Positions 36,507 to 47,133 of a DNA stretch of 64,000 nucleotides are shown in pieces. Origin of the DNA: Candidatus Tepidiaquacella proteinivora (GTDB lineage: Bacteria > Bacteroidota > Ignavibacteria > Tepidaquicellales > Tepidaquicellaceae); NCBI GenBank assembly GCA_013348845.1, contig CP054675.1:1187501-1251500 (forward strand), in the 5' to 3' direction. How positions within the stretch are numbered: position 1 is the stretch's first letter; each line of letters opens with the position of its first letter. The notes below the pieces were generated by a model that worked only from the letters and a program-made list of their open reading frames with translations, was not told the DNA's origin and ran no database searches. Position numbers and translations under genes: made by a program.

Positions 36507-37922
36507 TTACATAGCACTCTTCGAGAAAAATGCTTCTTTAAGAGTTTTCAAAATAATTTTTATATCAAATGCCAGAGACCAATTTTCAATATAATAAATA
36601 TCATAATCAATTCTTGTTTGCATTGAAGTTGAAGAACCTCTGTAGCCATTTACTTGAGCCCAACCTGTTATCCCACACTTAACACGATGTCTTTCAAGAT
36701 ATCTTACAATAGAATCTTTCATTTGATTAATGAAATATTCCCGTTCTGGTCTTGGACCTACGACACTCATATCACCTTTAAGGACATTAATAAATTGGGG
36801 TAATTCGTCAATGCTGTACTTTCTGATAAATTTTCCTATTTTTGTGTATCGATCATCATCAGGAGTAGCAAAAGCAGGACCATTTTTCTCAGCATCAACA
36901 ATCATTGAACGAAATTTATAAATCATAAACTTTTTACCATCCATTCCAACTCTTTCCTGCACATAAAACACCGGACCTTCGGATGTAAGTTTAATAATTA
37001 TAGCAATTATTAAAAATAATGGAAATGTAATAATTAAAAATAATAGAGAAAAAACAATATCAAAAACTCTTTTAACTATTCTATTCCAAACATTCATTGG
37101 AACAGATTTAAGTTTCATAAAAGGTATGCCATCATAATGTTCAATCTTAAGTTTACTTGTAACTAAATCCATAAATTGCGGATACATCATAAGCTCGATA
37201 TTAATACCTTCACAGAGTTTAAAAATATTATATAAATCTTCATTCTCTTCCTTATTAAAGCATAAAATAAGCTTTTGTAAACCTCTGGATTTAATAAATT
37301 CAGGAATTGCTGTGTAATCTCCAAGTAAAGTCATATCGTCTTTAAAACATTTTCTTCCATCTTTTGTAAAATAACCCACCACATTAAAGCCTACATAAGT
37401 ATTTTTCTTGAATCTTTCAAATATCTGTTGAGCAATTTCATTTGACCCAACTAAAGCAACATCTTTCGTTGCTATTTTTTTATTATATAAAGTTTTTTCA
37501 AGTTTTAACATAATATATCTTGAAAAAGTAATCAAAACTATCGAAGTAATCCAAATTAACACAAAAACCAATCTTGAATACGAATATCCTCTAAAGAAGA
37601 AGAGAATACCGATTGATACTATTATACTGATTGTAACGCATTTTACAATTGGAACAAATTCATCAAAGATAAATACATTTCTATTTAATCGATATAATTT
37701 ATTAATCTGAAATACAACTATCCAAATTGGAACAGTTGAAAAATAAAAATATATATAACTACTAAGTTCAGGAATTCCTTCAGTAACCGGAAAGATATTT
37801 TGAAACGAAGAAAAGAATCTAATATAATAAGAAGCTATATAGGCAAAAAATATAGATAACCCATCAAATAAAATTGTAAGAAGCGGTAAAATTATTTCAA
37901 CTTTTGTATGTTTCGTCTTCAA
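36507..37922 (-). CDS. Polyprenyl glycosylphosphotransferase (WcaJ-like sugar transferase)
   Basis: Transfers a sugar 1-phosphate to undecaprenyl phosphate to start exopolysaccharide or O-antigen repeat synthesis. The 471 residues have four or five N-terminal membrane segments (about 10-130), a Rossmann-like middle region (about 148-255), and the C-terminal bacterial sugar transferase domain (about 275-471). This domain has the membrane-embedded hairpin LLFLIITFPLFLIIAIIIK, YKFRSM and the PRPEREYF motif. No other capsule genes follow, so the pathway is scattered. The start is TTG at 37922, with no earlier start in frame. Confidence 0.88.
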   Translation of the reverse strand: MKTKHTKVEIILPLLTILFDGLSIFFAYIASYYIRFFSSFQNIFPVTEGIPELSSYIYFYFSTVPIWIVVFQINKLYRLNRNVFIFDEFVPIVKCVTISIIVSIGILFFFRGYSYSRLVFVLIWITSIVLITFSRYIMLKLEKTLYNKKIATKDVALVGSNEIAQQIFERFKKNTYVGFNVVGYFTKDGRKCFKDDMTLLGDYTAIPEFIKSRGLQKLILCFNKEENEDLYNIFKLCEGINIELMMYPQFMDLVTSKLKIEHYDGIPFMKLKSVPMNVWNRIVKRVFDIVFSLLFLIITFPLFLIIAIIIKLTSEGPVFYVQERVGMDGKKFMIYKFRSMIVDAEKNGPAFATPDDDRYTKIGKFIRKYSIDELPQFINVLKGDMSVVGPRPEREYFINQMKDSIVRYLERHRVKCGITGWAQVNGYRGSSTSMQTRIDYDIYYIENWSLAFDIKIILKTLKEAFFSKSAM

Positions 37923-37975
37923 AAGATTATCATTTAATTTGTAAAAATAACAAATAAAGTAAATTCTAAAAAGTA

Positions 37976-40090
37976 CTAAGGTATTTTCATTAAATTTAGT
38001 GAGTCTTTATAATTATTGATAAAATAGTTTCTTATATTTATATGTTGAGGGTTTCTTAGTTGTGGGTCTTTTTCTATCATTTTGAAAGCAATATCCCTCG
38101 CTTTAAATAATAAATCTTTATCTTTTATTAAATCAGCAACACGAAGATTTAATTCACCTGATTGTCGAACCCCAAAAAATTCACCAGGTCCTCTGATTTC
38201 CATATCTGCTTCTGCAATTTTAAACCCATCATTTGTTTTACACATAATTTCAAGTCTTCTGCTTGTAATATCGTAAGGTTCTTTGGCAATTATAATACAA
38301 TAAGATTGTTCAGCTCCTCTTCCTACCCTTCCTCGTAATTGGTGTAATTGTGAAAGTCCAAATCTTTGAGCCTCTTCAATAACCATTATTGAAGCATTAG
38401 GAACATCAATACCAACTTCAATTACTGTAGTTGAGACAAGGATATTAATTTTTCCTTCTTTAAACTCTGACATTATTTTATCTTTTACATCATCCGGGAT
38501 TCGTCCATGCATCATTTGAACATTAAGATCAGGAAAAATTTTTTCTTTAAGAATTTTATAATTTTCTTCAGCTGATTTTAAATCTACTTTTTCCGATTCC
38601 TCTATAATGGGGTATACAATATATGCCTGCCTACCTTTATTTATCTCCTGCCGAATAAAATTAAATACCTCATTCTTTTCATTTTCATTTTTTATTAAAG
38701 TTATTACATCTTTTCTACCTCTTGGTAATTCATCAATAATTGATATATCAAGATCCCCATATATTGTTAATGATAAGGTCCTCGGAATAGGAGTTGCGGT
38801 CATAACAAGAACATCAGGATTCAATCCTTTTTCTCTTAGCTTTGCTCTCTGTAAAACACCGAACTTATGTTGTTCATCTATAATTGCTAAACCAAGAGAT
38901 TTAAATTCTACATTTTCCTGAATTAAAGCATGGGTACCAATAATAATTGATATTTCACCATTTTTAATACCGGAAAGTAATATCTTTCTTAAACTTTTCT
39001 TTTGCCCTCCTAATAATATAGCAATTTTTATATTCAAATTCGAAATTTTATTAAATCTTTCAATAAATTCACTTATTGTTCTGTAGTGTTGAGTAGCGAG
39101 TAATTCAGTCGGGCACATTAATGCAGACTGATAACCATTTACAACTGAGATAAGCATAGCAAAAATTGATACTATTGTTTTACCACTACCAACATCTCCT
39201 TGCAACAAACGATTCATTGCCTTTTCTGATTTCATATCAAGATATATTTCATTCATCACTCTTCTTTGAGCGGAAGTTAATTTAAAATTCAGACATTTTT
39301 TAAAACATTCAACAGTATGAGTAATATCTTTACTAAAAGCAATGCCTTTATTCTCAATTTTGATTAAATTCTTTTTTATTGCAAGAATTAACTCAAGAAA
39401 AAACAACTCATCAAAAGCACATCTTCTCCTTGCTAATTCCACTTCTTTAATTTCATTTGGGAAATTCAGTTTTATCTTTGCTTTCTTGAGGGGTAGTAGC
39501 CCTAATTGAGAAAATAATTCTTCAGGAAGACTTTCCTTAATTACATCGGATTTATCTTCTACAAATAATCTATAAAATGAAAAGTAAATAATTTTAGTTA
39601 AAGTCAGAGGCTTGATAAAAGTTTTTTTCAATTCGGAGGATAATTCATAAATTGGAAAAATCTTTAATGAGGAAAACTTAACTTCTCTTTTATCAGTATC
39701 ATCTATTTTTAAATGGTCTCTATATTCAAATTTCAAAATACCATTAAAAATATCATAGGTGTTCTTACCATAAAATAAATATTTTTCATTCAAGTGAAAT
39801 TGTTTGGCTCTTAAATGGCTCGCCCCGAAAATAGGAATGGAAATCATCCCGGTTTCATCTGATAAATACACAACAGCGGGATGATTACTTTTTAAAGGAA
39901 AATCAACTTTTCTCACAGTACCATATAATACAACGGGTATATCATAATAATTTTTCAATAATTTAATCGAATATCTTTTAACATATAATCTTGGAATAAA
40001 ATTTAAAAAATCTTCTATTTTAGTTATTCCTATTTTTGAAAATGCTTTTGCTCTTTTTTCTCCTATTCCTTTTATATACTTAATTTCCAA
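37976..40090 (-). CDS. recG: ATP-dependent DNA helicase RecG
   Basis: Branch-migrates stalled forks and recombination junctions. The 704 residues are full length. The N-terminal wedge and OB domain cover about 1-250 and begin with IKYIKGIGEKRAKAF. The helicase core has Walker A LLQGDVGSGKT, the DEQH box IIDEQHKFGV, and motif VI QLRGRVGRG near 600. The TRG-type C-terminus is intact. The start is TTG at 40090, exactly where the family begins, and no upstream ATG exists. The wedge domain confirms RecG rather than Mfd. Confidence 0.95.
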   Translation of the reverse strand: MEIKYIKGIGEKRAKAFSKIGITKIEDFLNFIPRLYVKRYSIKLLKNYYDIPVVLYGTVRKVDFPLKSNHPAVVYLSDETGMISIPIFGASHLRAKQFHLNEKYLFYGKNTYDIFNGILKFEYRDHLKIDDTDKREVKFSSLKIFPIYELSSELKKTFIKPLTLTKIIYFSFYRLFVEDKSDVIKESLPEELFSQLGLLPLKKAKIKLNFPNEIKEVELARRRCAFDELFFLELILAIKKNLIKIENKGIAFSKDITHTVECFKKCLNFKLTSAQRRVMNEIYLDMKSEKAMNRLLQGDVGSGKTIVSIFAMLISVVNGYQSALMCPTELLATQHYRTISEFIERFNKISNLNIKIAILLGGQKKSLRKILLSGIKNGEISIIIGTHALIQENVEFKSLGLAIIDEQHKFGVLQRAKLREKGLNPDVLVMTATPIPRTLSLTIYGDLDISIIDELPRGRKDVITLIKNENEKNEVFNFIRQEINKGRQAYIVYPIIEESEKVDLKSAEENYKILKEKIFPDLNVQMMHGRIPDDVKDKIMSEFKEGKINILVSTTVIEVGIDVPNASIMVIEEAQRFGLSQLHQLRGRVGRGAEQSYCIIIAKEPYDITSRRLEIMCKTNDGFKIAEADMEIRGPGEFFGVRQSGELNLRVADLIKDKDLLFKARDIAFKMIEKDPQLRNPQHINIRNYFINNYKDSLNLMKIP

Positions 40091-40186
40091 ATTCTCTTTA
40101 TTTCTTTATATCAAATTATTAATTTAATTTTTAAATTAATATGAATTCTGAAATATTAATAATTTTAAAATTCAAATTTCTAATTT

Positions 40187-41281
40187 ATGAAGACTTTATA
40201 TCTTATAAAATTTCTCATAACATTTATAATTATACTTTCAATTTCCTTAGATTGTTTTTCTCAAAATGCATCATCATATTTTCCAATATCTCCCGGTTAC
40301 AAATGGTATTTTAAAAACACTCCACTTGATTCAAATAACAATCCAATAACAAGTTTAATATATTATAGAATAGATTCATTCGCAGTAATAACAAATTATC
40401 ATGGATTATTAGCAAATATTGTCTTAACAAAAGATAACCTTATTAATTTTAATCAGAATGTTCCTTATTCGGACTCAAGTTTCTTTAACTTTCAAACAAC
40501 TGATGCGTGGAGTTATTTTAATACATCACAATTCCCGGATACTTTGATATCCCAAATTGGAATTATAAATTTTCTTCTCTCATTAGAAAATTGGTATAAT
40601 TATTTTAGATTTGCGCAAGCTGTAAATGTCCAATATACAATTTTTTCAAAAGATACAACAATATCAATAGATACATTAAATCTTCCTTTAAGACTAAGTT
40701 TAAAGGGTAAACGAATGAACGACGAAGTAGTTGTAACAATAAACGGACCATACAATACAAAGAAATTTGTATTAATGCTCCAATTGAGTTACTTAATTAC
40801 ATTTCCACCGCCTATACCTTCAATAGAAATACCAATTTTACAGAGACCAGATACACTATGGTTCGCTCAAAATATCTGGATGGTTAAAGAAGTAATTCCT
40901 TTTGTTAAACTATCATTAAATTCCATTGGTATTCCCATAAATATTCCAATACCGGGAAAAATTACAGAGCTTTCTAATCCATCTATAAATGTTAAAAAGA
41001 TAAGTTCAGAAATTCCTAATAGTTTTATTTTAGAACAAAATTATCCCAATCCTTTTAATAGTAATACTATAATTAATTACCACTTACCTGTGTCTGGTTT
41101 TGTTACGCTGAAATTATACGATATATTAGGTAAAGAAGTGAATAGCATAGTTTATGAATATCAAAATGCGGGAGAGTATCAAATTCTTTTCAATGCAAAA
41201 GATCTACCAAGTGGAATATACTATTATAAATTATCAATTGAAAATTATTCTCAAGTAAAGAAGTTAGTGATTACAAAATAA
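40187..41281 (+). CDS. Type IX cargo protein of unknown function
   Basis: A 364-residue secreted protein. Signal peptide about 1-25. Residues 30-270 are a compact beta-rich region with no recognised family: FPISPGYKWYFKNT at the start, a long run of strands, and Pro-rich PPPIPSIEIPI. The C-terminal type IX sorting domain begins at LEQNYPNPFN (about 283) and ends in KLVITK. It lies 2 bases before the uvrA paralogue, so read-through transcription of uvrA is possible. Some Ignavibacterial proteins with this FPISPG start occur as paralogous surface proteins, but I cannot name it. Confidence 0.7.
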   Translation: MKTLYLIKFLITFIIILSISLDCFSQNASSYFPISPGYKWYFKNTPLDSNNNPITSLIYYRIDSFAVITNYHGLLANIVLTKDNLINFNQNVPYSDSSFFNFQTTDAWSYFNTSQFPDTLISQIGIINFLLSLENWYNYFRFAQAVNVQYTIFSKDTTISIDTLNLPLRLSLKGKRMNDEVVVTINGPYNTKKFVLMLQLSYLITFPPPIPSIEIPILQRPDTLWFAQNIWMVKEVIPFVKLSLNSIGIPINIPIPGKITELSNPSINVKKISSEIPNSFILEQNYPNPFNSNTIINYHLPVSGFVTLKLYDILGKEVNSIVYEYQNAGEYQILFNAKDLPSGIYYYKLSIENYSQVKKLVITK

Positions 41282-41283
41282 TC

Positions 41284-44112
41284 TTGGATGCGCGAAAATA
41301 TATAATAATCAAAGGGGCAAGAGTAAATAATCTCAAGAATATTAGTTTAAATATTCCAAAGTATAATTTTATTGTTGTTACAGGGGTAAGTGGCTCCGGT
41401 AAATCTTCGCTTGTTTTTGACACAATATATGCCGAAGGACAACGAAGATATGTAGAAAGCCTTTCAGCATATGCAAGACAATTTTTAGAAAAAATAAATA
41501 AACCAGATGTTGACTTAATAGAAGGACTTGCTCCTTCAATGGCAATTGAACAAAGAACAGGTAGCAGGAACTCAAGATCAACAGTTGGTACTTCAACAGA
41601 AATATATGATTATTTAAGATTACTTTTTGCAAGGATAGGGGTAACATATTCACCAATAAGTAATACTCCAGTTTTTAAAAATTCTCCGGAGACGATATTA
41701 GAATTTTTAAAAGATTACACGGGGCATAAAATTTTGATATTTTGCAAATTAAAAATAACTGAGGACAAAAATCTACTTGATGGAATAAATGCAATCAGGT
41801 CGAAAGGCTTCTACAAAATAATATGTAATAATGAACTTATAGATATAAATAATTTTGGACAAGATGAAATAATTAACAAAATAAAAGAGTGTGGTAATGA
41901 AATAAGATATCTTATTGATAGATTGACCTATCAACCTAACGATAATGAAATTCGTTCCCGGATAATCGAAGCTCTTGAAATGGCTTTCAAAGAAGGTAAT
42001 GGATACTTAAATGTAAGAATATTAAAAGAAGACAATATAATTGGAGATTTTGAATTTTCACAATTTCTTGAAAAAGACGGAATAAAATTTGAAGAACCTG
42101 AACCCAGATTATTTTCATTTAATAACCCTTACGGCGCATGTAAGAAGTGTCAGGGATTTAGTAAAACTATAGATATAGATTATGACCTTGTAATTCCAGA
42201 TAAAAATAAGTCAATAATACAAGGAGCAATTATCCCATTCACAACCCCAAAACATTCAAAACATTTACGGGACTTAATATCAGAGTCTGATAAATATGAC
42301 TTAGACATAGAAACCCCCTATAAATATTTATCTCAAAAAGCAAAAGATTTTATTTTTAACGGAGGAAAGAGATATATTGGTCTTATTAATTTTTTCAAAA
42401 TGATTGAGAAAGAGGCAAGTTATAAATTACATTATAGGATTTTATTAAACAAATACAGAGCTTATACAACCTGCAGTAAGTGCAATGGTTCAAGATTAAG
42501 GGAAGAAGCACTTTATGTGAAAATTAACGGTAAAAATATTCATGAAATAGTAAAAATGAAAATTTCTGAGTCCTATCAATTTTTCAGGACTCTGAAACTT
42601 TCGGAATATGAAAAGAAAGTAGCAGGCCAAATACTTGAAGAAATTATTTCAAGATTAAAATATTTAAATGATGTAGGTCTATCTTATTTAACTTTAGATA
42701 GAATTTCTTTCACACTTTCTGGTGGAGAAGCACAAAGGATAAATTTATCAACATCACTGGGGTCATCATTGGTTGGCTCAATCTATGTTTTAGATGAACC
42801 TACAATTGGATTGCATCCCTCTGATACACATAAGTTATTAAAAATTATAAAATCTCTTCGTGATATCGGGAATACTGTTATAGTAGTTGAACATGATAAA
42901 AAAGTAATGTCAGAAGCTGATGAGATTATTGATATGGGATTACTTGCCGGAGAAAATGGTGGTAAAATTATATTTCAAGGTAAATATAAAGACTTATTAA
43001 AAGACAAACGATCACTAACTGGAAGGTTTTTAAGTGGCCGGGATAAAATTAAAATTCCAAATGTAAGAAGAAAAATTGAAAAAGATACAAAATATATAAT
43101 AATAAAAGGTGCAAGAGAAAACAATCTTAAAGATATAACAGTAAAAATCCCGTTAAATATGTTTGTTTGCATTACAGGGGTTAGTGGATCAGGTAAATCA
43201 TCACTAATAAATTCAATATTATATAATGAGCTAAAGAAACAACTTGAAGGTTTTCATAATGTGCAATCCGGAGAACATGATTCAATAATTGGAGTGGAAA
43301 ATATTGATTTTGTCGAATTAGTTGACCAGAGCTCTTTTGGCAGAACTTCCAGAAGTAATCCAATTACATATATAAAAGCATTTGATGAAATAAGAGACTT
43401 ATTTGCTCAAACATCTTATGCCCGACATAAAGGATTTTCAAGTGGTTACTTTTCTTTTAATGTACCAGGGGGGAGATGTGAAAAATGCGAGGGAACAGGA
43501 ACAATTAAGATTGAAATGCAATTTATGGCTGATGTTTATATTGAGTGTGAAGCATGTAATGGTAAACGATATAAGAAGGATATTCTTGAAGTTAAAGTCA
43601 AAGGAAGTGATAATATTATGAAGAATATTCATGAAGTTCTTAATATGACAGTTACAGAGGCTATGAGATTTTTCAGAAAACACCCAAAAGTAATAAAAAG
43701 GTTAAAATATCTTGAGGATGTTGGGCTTGGTTATTTAAGACTTGGACAATCCGGTAATACATTATCAGGTGGTGAAGCGCAAAGACTAAAGCTTGCTTAT
43801 CATTTAGCATTTCAGGAAATCTATTCAAGAACTTTATTTATTTTCGATGAACCTACTACTGGTCTGCATTTATATGATATATCAAAGTTAATTAGATGTT
43901 TTGAAGAATTATTAAAAAAAGGTAATTCCTTAGTTGTTATTGAGCATAACATTGATATTATAAAATGTGCAGATTATATTATTGACTTAGGTCCCGGAAG
44001 TGGAGATGAAGGAGGATACATCGTTGCAGAGGGTGTACCTGAAGAAGTTGCTTCTAATCAAAATTCATTAACGGGAAAATATCTGAAAGAAGCATTAGAT
44101 GACCGCTATTAA
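41284..44112 (+). CDS. uvrA: UvrA-like excinuclease ATPase, paralogue
   Basis: DNA-damage recognition ATPase of nucleotide excision repair, 942 residues, with two ABC cassettes. Both Walker A motifs are visible: [14 protein letters not shown] near residue 36 and [12 protein letters not shown] about 632. The signature motifs are [12 protein letters not shown] and [12 protein letters not shown]. Zinc modules (CKKC/CSKC and CEKCEGTG ... CEAC) and the UvrB-binding region (about 130-250) are kept. It is the more divergent of the two copies: the IEQRTGSRNSRSTVGT stretch differs from the canonical one. The start is TTG at 41284, where the conserved GARVNNLKNI segment requires it. Many Bacteroidota carry such a second UvrA. 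Confidence 0.92.
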   Translation: MDARKYIIIKGARVNNLKNISLNIPKYNFIVVTGVSGSGKSSLVFDTIYAEGQRRYVESLSAYARQFLEKINKPDVDLIEGLAPSMAIEQRTGSRNSRSTVGTSTEIYDYLRLLFARIGVTYSPISNTPVFKNSPETILEFLKDYTGHKILIFCKLKITEDKNLLDGINAIRSKGFYKIICNNELIDINNFGQDEIINKIKECGNEIRYLIDRLTYQPNDNEIRSRIIEALEMAFKEGNGYLNVRILKEDNIIGDFEFSQFLEKDGIKFEEPEPRLFSFNNPYGACKKCQGFSKTIDIDYDLVIPDKNKSIIQGAIIPFTTPKHSKHLRDLISESDKYDLDIETPYKYLSQKAKDFIFNGGKRYIGLINFFKMIEKEASYKLHYRILLNKYRAYTTCSKCNGSRLREEALYVKINGKNIHEIVKMKISESYQFFRTLKLSEYEKKVAGQILEEIISRLKYLNDVGLSYLTLDRISFTLSGGEAQRINLSTSLGSSLVGSIYVLDEPTIGLHPSDTHKLLKIIKSLRDIGNTVIVVEHDKKVMSEADEIIDMGLLAGENGGKIIFQGKYKDLLKDKRSLTGRFLSGRDKIKIPNVRRKIEKDTKYIIIKGARENNLKDITVKIPLNMFVCITGVSGSGKSSLINSILYNELKKQLEGFHNVQSGEHDSIIGVENIDFVELVDQSSFGRTSRSNPITYIKAFDEIRDLFAQTSYARHKGFSSGYFSFNVPGGRCEKCEGTGTIKIEMQFMADVYIECEACNGKRYKKDILEVKVKGSDNIMKNIHEVLNMTVTEAMRFFRKHPKVIKRLKYLEDVGLGYLRLGQSGNTLSGGEAQRLKLAYHLAFQEIYSRTLFIFDEPTTGLHLYDISKLIRCFEELLKKGNSLVVIEHNIDIIKCADYIIDLGPGSGDEGGYIVAEGVPEEVASNQNSLTGKYLKEALDDRY

Positions 44113-44131
44113 GGAGATATTTTATAGTAAT

Positions 44132-46912
44132 CTAATTTAAGTAGTTTTTTAAATACTGTGCTGTATATGAAATATTTTGGAAGTTTTTGACTAACTCTTC
44201 CGGAGTGCCTTCTGCAATAATATACCCTCCCTCTTCTCCTCCCTCAGGTCCTAAATCAATAATCCAATCAGCATTTTTTATTACATCCAGATTATGCTCT
44301 ATAATTATTACTGTATTACCTTTGTCTACAAGTTTATTCAATACATTAAGAAGCATCTTAATATCTTCAAAATGAAGGCCTGTAGTGGGTTCATCTAATA
44401 AATATAAAGTATTACCAGTTTGAGTTTTAGAAAGTTCAGTAGCTAATTTCACTCTCTGTGCTTCACCACCAGATAAAGTTGTTGCTTGCTGTCCAAGGCG
44501 AATATATCCAAGACCAACATCATACAGAGTTCTTAATTTGCGGTGCAATGAAGGGAAAGGTTTAAAAAGTTCTGTGGCTTCTTCTACTGTCATATCTAAT
44601 ACATCAGCAATAGATTTGCCTTTATATTTTACCTGAAGTGTTTCACTATTATATCTTTTTCCTTTACAAACATCACAAGTGACATAGACATCAGGTAAAA
44701 AATTCATTTCAATTCTTTTCATTCCTCCACCTTCACATGCTTCACATCTTCCACCTTTTACATTAAAAGAGAACCTTCCAATCTTATAACCTCTGACTTT
44801 TGATTCTGGCAAATTTGCAAATATATCTCTAATATAAGCAAATAAACCTGTATAAGTAGCTGGATTACTTCTTGGCGTTCTGCCAATAGGTTGCTGATCT
44901 ATTTCAATCACCTTATCAATTAATTTTTCAGTTTTTCCACCTTTTTTTATTATTATTTCACTTATGCTATCATAAGGTAATGGTTGATCAATACTATTTA
45001 GTAATTCTCTTTTTAAAATTTTATATAAAGTATCATTAATCAAGGTTGATTTACCGGATCCACTAACGCCAGTTATACAGATAAATTTTCCAAGTGGAAT
45101 TTTAAGTGTAATATTCTTTAGATTATTTCCTCTTGCTCCTTTTAAAATTATACACTTTCCATTTCCATTTCTTCTATTTTTATTATAGTCAATTTTCTTT
45201 ATTCCCTTCAAATAATCAATTGTAATTGAATCCCCCTTAATTTTCGAGGGTTCTCCACAAGCAACTATTTTTCCACCATTTTCCCCTGCCCCTGGTCCCA
45301 AATCAACAATAAAATCTGAAGATTCAATCATTTCTCTATCGTGTTCTACAACAATTATGGAATTACCCAAATCTCTTAGTCCCTTGAGAGATTTTATCAA
45401 CTTTATATTATCTCTTTGATGCAGACCTATTGATGGTTCATCAAGAATATATACAACCCCTGTAAGTTGAGAGCCTATTTGAGTTGCGAGTCTGATTCTT
45501 TGTGATTCACCACCTGATAAAGATTGAGCGCTTCTGTCAAGTGTTAAATAACCTAATCCAACATTCATAAGAAAATCTAACCTTGACTTAATTTCTTTAA
45601 TAATCAATTCAGCTATTATTTTTCTTTTACCTTGAAGTTTTAACCTTTCAAAAAACTTTTTACATTCCACAATGGAAAGTGAGGAAATATCTGAAATGTT
45701 CTTATTTTCAATTTTTACCCATAAAGCATCTTTTTTTAATCGTCCCCCATTACACAAATCACAGGTTTTAAATCTCATAAAAGATTCTACCCACATTTTC
45801 ACCCGACTGGAAGATGTTTCGTTATATAACCTTTCAAGATAATTAACCAAACCGTGAAATTTATGCTTATAAACATATTCCCCGCTTGCCCCTTGAAACC
45901 TGACGAATACAGGATTTTCTTCAATACCATATAGCAAACCATTAATAGCTTCATATGAATAATCTTTTAAAGGTAGATCTTCACTAATTCCAAAATAATT
46001 TAATACAGCTTTAATAACCAGATGCATCCAATTCTTGCGCGGTTTTCCAAGTGGAGCAATACCCCCTTCTTTATAAGAAAGATTTTTATCCGGAAAGATA
46101 AAATCATTTATAACTTCTTTTTTCACTCCATAACCAACACATCTTGGACACCATCCATAAGGAGAATTAAAAGAAAAAGTATTTGGATTTGGTTCAGAAA
46201 AACTCCTCCCTGTGATTGGGTCTGAAAGTTTTTCATTATATAAAGTATCTTTTCTACCATCACTTACAATAACAACTCCATTTCCATATCTCAAACCTAC
46301 TTCAAGTGAATCATATATTCTCATCTTAGAAGAGGAATTTATTATCACCCTATCAATTAAAATATCAATATCATGGATTTTATATCTTGTTAATTTCATA
46401 CCTGGTTTAATGTCTATAAGTTTACCATCAACTCTAACCTTTGTAAATCCCTCTGATGAAATTTCTTCAAATAATTCTTTATAGTGTCCTTTCCTACCTT
46501 TTATAACCGGAGACAGTATATAAATTTTCGTATTCTCTTTTAACTTCATTACATTATCGAAAATCTGGTCAAGGGTTTGACTCGTAACTTCAAGACCGGT
46601 ATCAGGTGAATATTGAGTCCCGCATCTTGCAAAAAGTAAACGGAGATAATCATATATTTCAGTTACAGTACCAACAGTAGATCTGGGATTATGTGATATA
46701 GATTTTTGTTCTATTGAAATCGAAGGCGACAAGCCATCAATTTTGTCCACGTCAGGCTTTTCAAAATCACCAATAAACTGTCTTGCATAGGGAGAAAGCG
46801 TTTCCATAAATCGCCTTTGTCCTTCTGCATAAATTGTATCAAAAGCAAGAGATGATTTCCCAGACCCGGAAATTCCCGTGAAAACTACAAGTTTATCGCG
46901 TGGAATTTCCAC
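44132..46912 (-). CDS. uvrA: UvrABC system protein A (canonical copy)
   Basis: Canonical UvrA, 926 residues from the GTG at 46912. The first ATP site is [14 protein letters not shown], and [16 protein letters not shown] matches the bacterial consensus. [17 protein letters not shown] marks the UvrB-binding domain, and zinc modules CPRC/CDLC and [12 protein letters not shown] are complete. Both ABC signatures are intact. The open frame continues upstream of the GTG for 30 codons, to the stop at 47003-47005, and encodes the conserved [19 protein letters not shown]. The real start therefore lies near 46964-46975, but no ATG, GTG or TTG occurs there in frame; an ATT at 46973-46975 is the best candidate. 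Confidence 0.95.
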   Translation of the reverse strand: MEIPRDKLVVFTGISGSGKSSLAFDTIYAEGQRRFMETLSPYARQFIGDFEKPDVDKIDGLSPSISIEQKSISHNPRSTVGTVTEIYDYLRLLFARCGTQYSPDTGLEVTSQTLDQIFDNVMKLKENTKIYILSPVIKGRKGHYKELFEEISSEGFTKVRVDGKLIDIKPGMKLTRYKIHDIDILIDRVIINSSSKMRIYDSLEVGLRYGNGVVIVSDGRKDTLYNEKLSDPITGRSFSEPNPNTFSFNSPYGWCPRCVGYGVKKEVINDFIFPDKNLSYKEGGIAPLGKPRKNWMHLVIKAVLNYFGISEDLPLKDYSYEAINGLLYGIEENPVFVRFQGASGEYVYKHKFHGLVNYLERLYNETSSSRVKMWVESFMRFKTCDLCNGGRLKKDALWVKIENKNISDISSLSIVECKKFFERLKLQGKRKIIAELIIKEIKSRLDFLMNVGLGYLTLDRSAQSLSGGESQRIRLATQIGSQLTGVVYILDEPSIGLHQRDNIKLIKSLKGLRDLGNSIIVVEHDREMIESSDFIVDLGPGAGENGGKIVACGEPSKIKGDSITIDYLKGIKKIDYNKNRRNGNGKCIILKGARGNNLKNITLKIPLGKFICITGVSGSGKSTLINDTLYKILKRELLNSIDQPLPYDSISEIIIKKGGKTEKLIDKVIEIDQQPIGRTPRSNPATYTGLFAYIRDIFANLPESKVRGYKIGRFSFNVKGGRCEACEGGGMKRIEMNFLPDVYVTCDVCKGKRYNSETLQVKYKGKSIADVLDMTVEEATELFKPFPSLHRKLRTLYDVGLGYIRLGQQATTLSGGEAQRVKLATELSKTQTGNTLYLLDEPTTGLHFEDIKMLLNVLNKLVDKGNTVIIIEHNLDVIKNADWIIDLGPEGGEEGGYIIAEGTPEELVKNFQNISYTAQYLKNYLN

Positions 46913-47133
46913 ATCAATATTCTTCAGGTTGTGTACCCTTGCACCTTTAACCGATATTTTATTTAAGTAAGAAATATTTAATTTTTTTTTAAAACATAAA
47001 AGTTAACTTTCAGAGTAAGATAATACAATCCAATAATTTATCCGAAAATTAAGGTTTTTTAAATTATTATTAATTTGTAAAATGAAAAATTTTTACTAAA
47101 TAATTAATAATAGTTTTATTTAATTTTGTTAAA

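Noticed and set aside
47121-47128. TAATTTTG box just before folC as a promoter
   Set aside because: It fits the -7 consensus but has no -33 element at the right distance, and it would give an almost leaderless transcript; such boxes are common by chance here.
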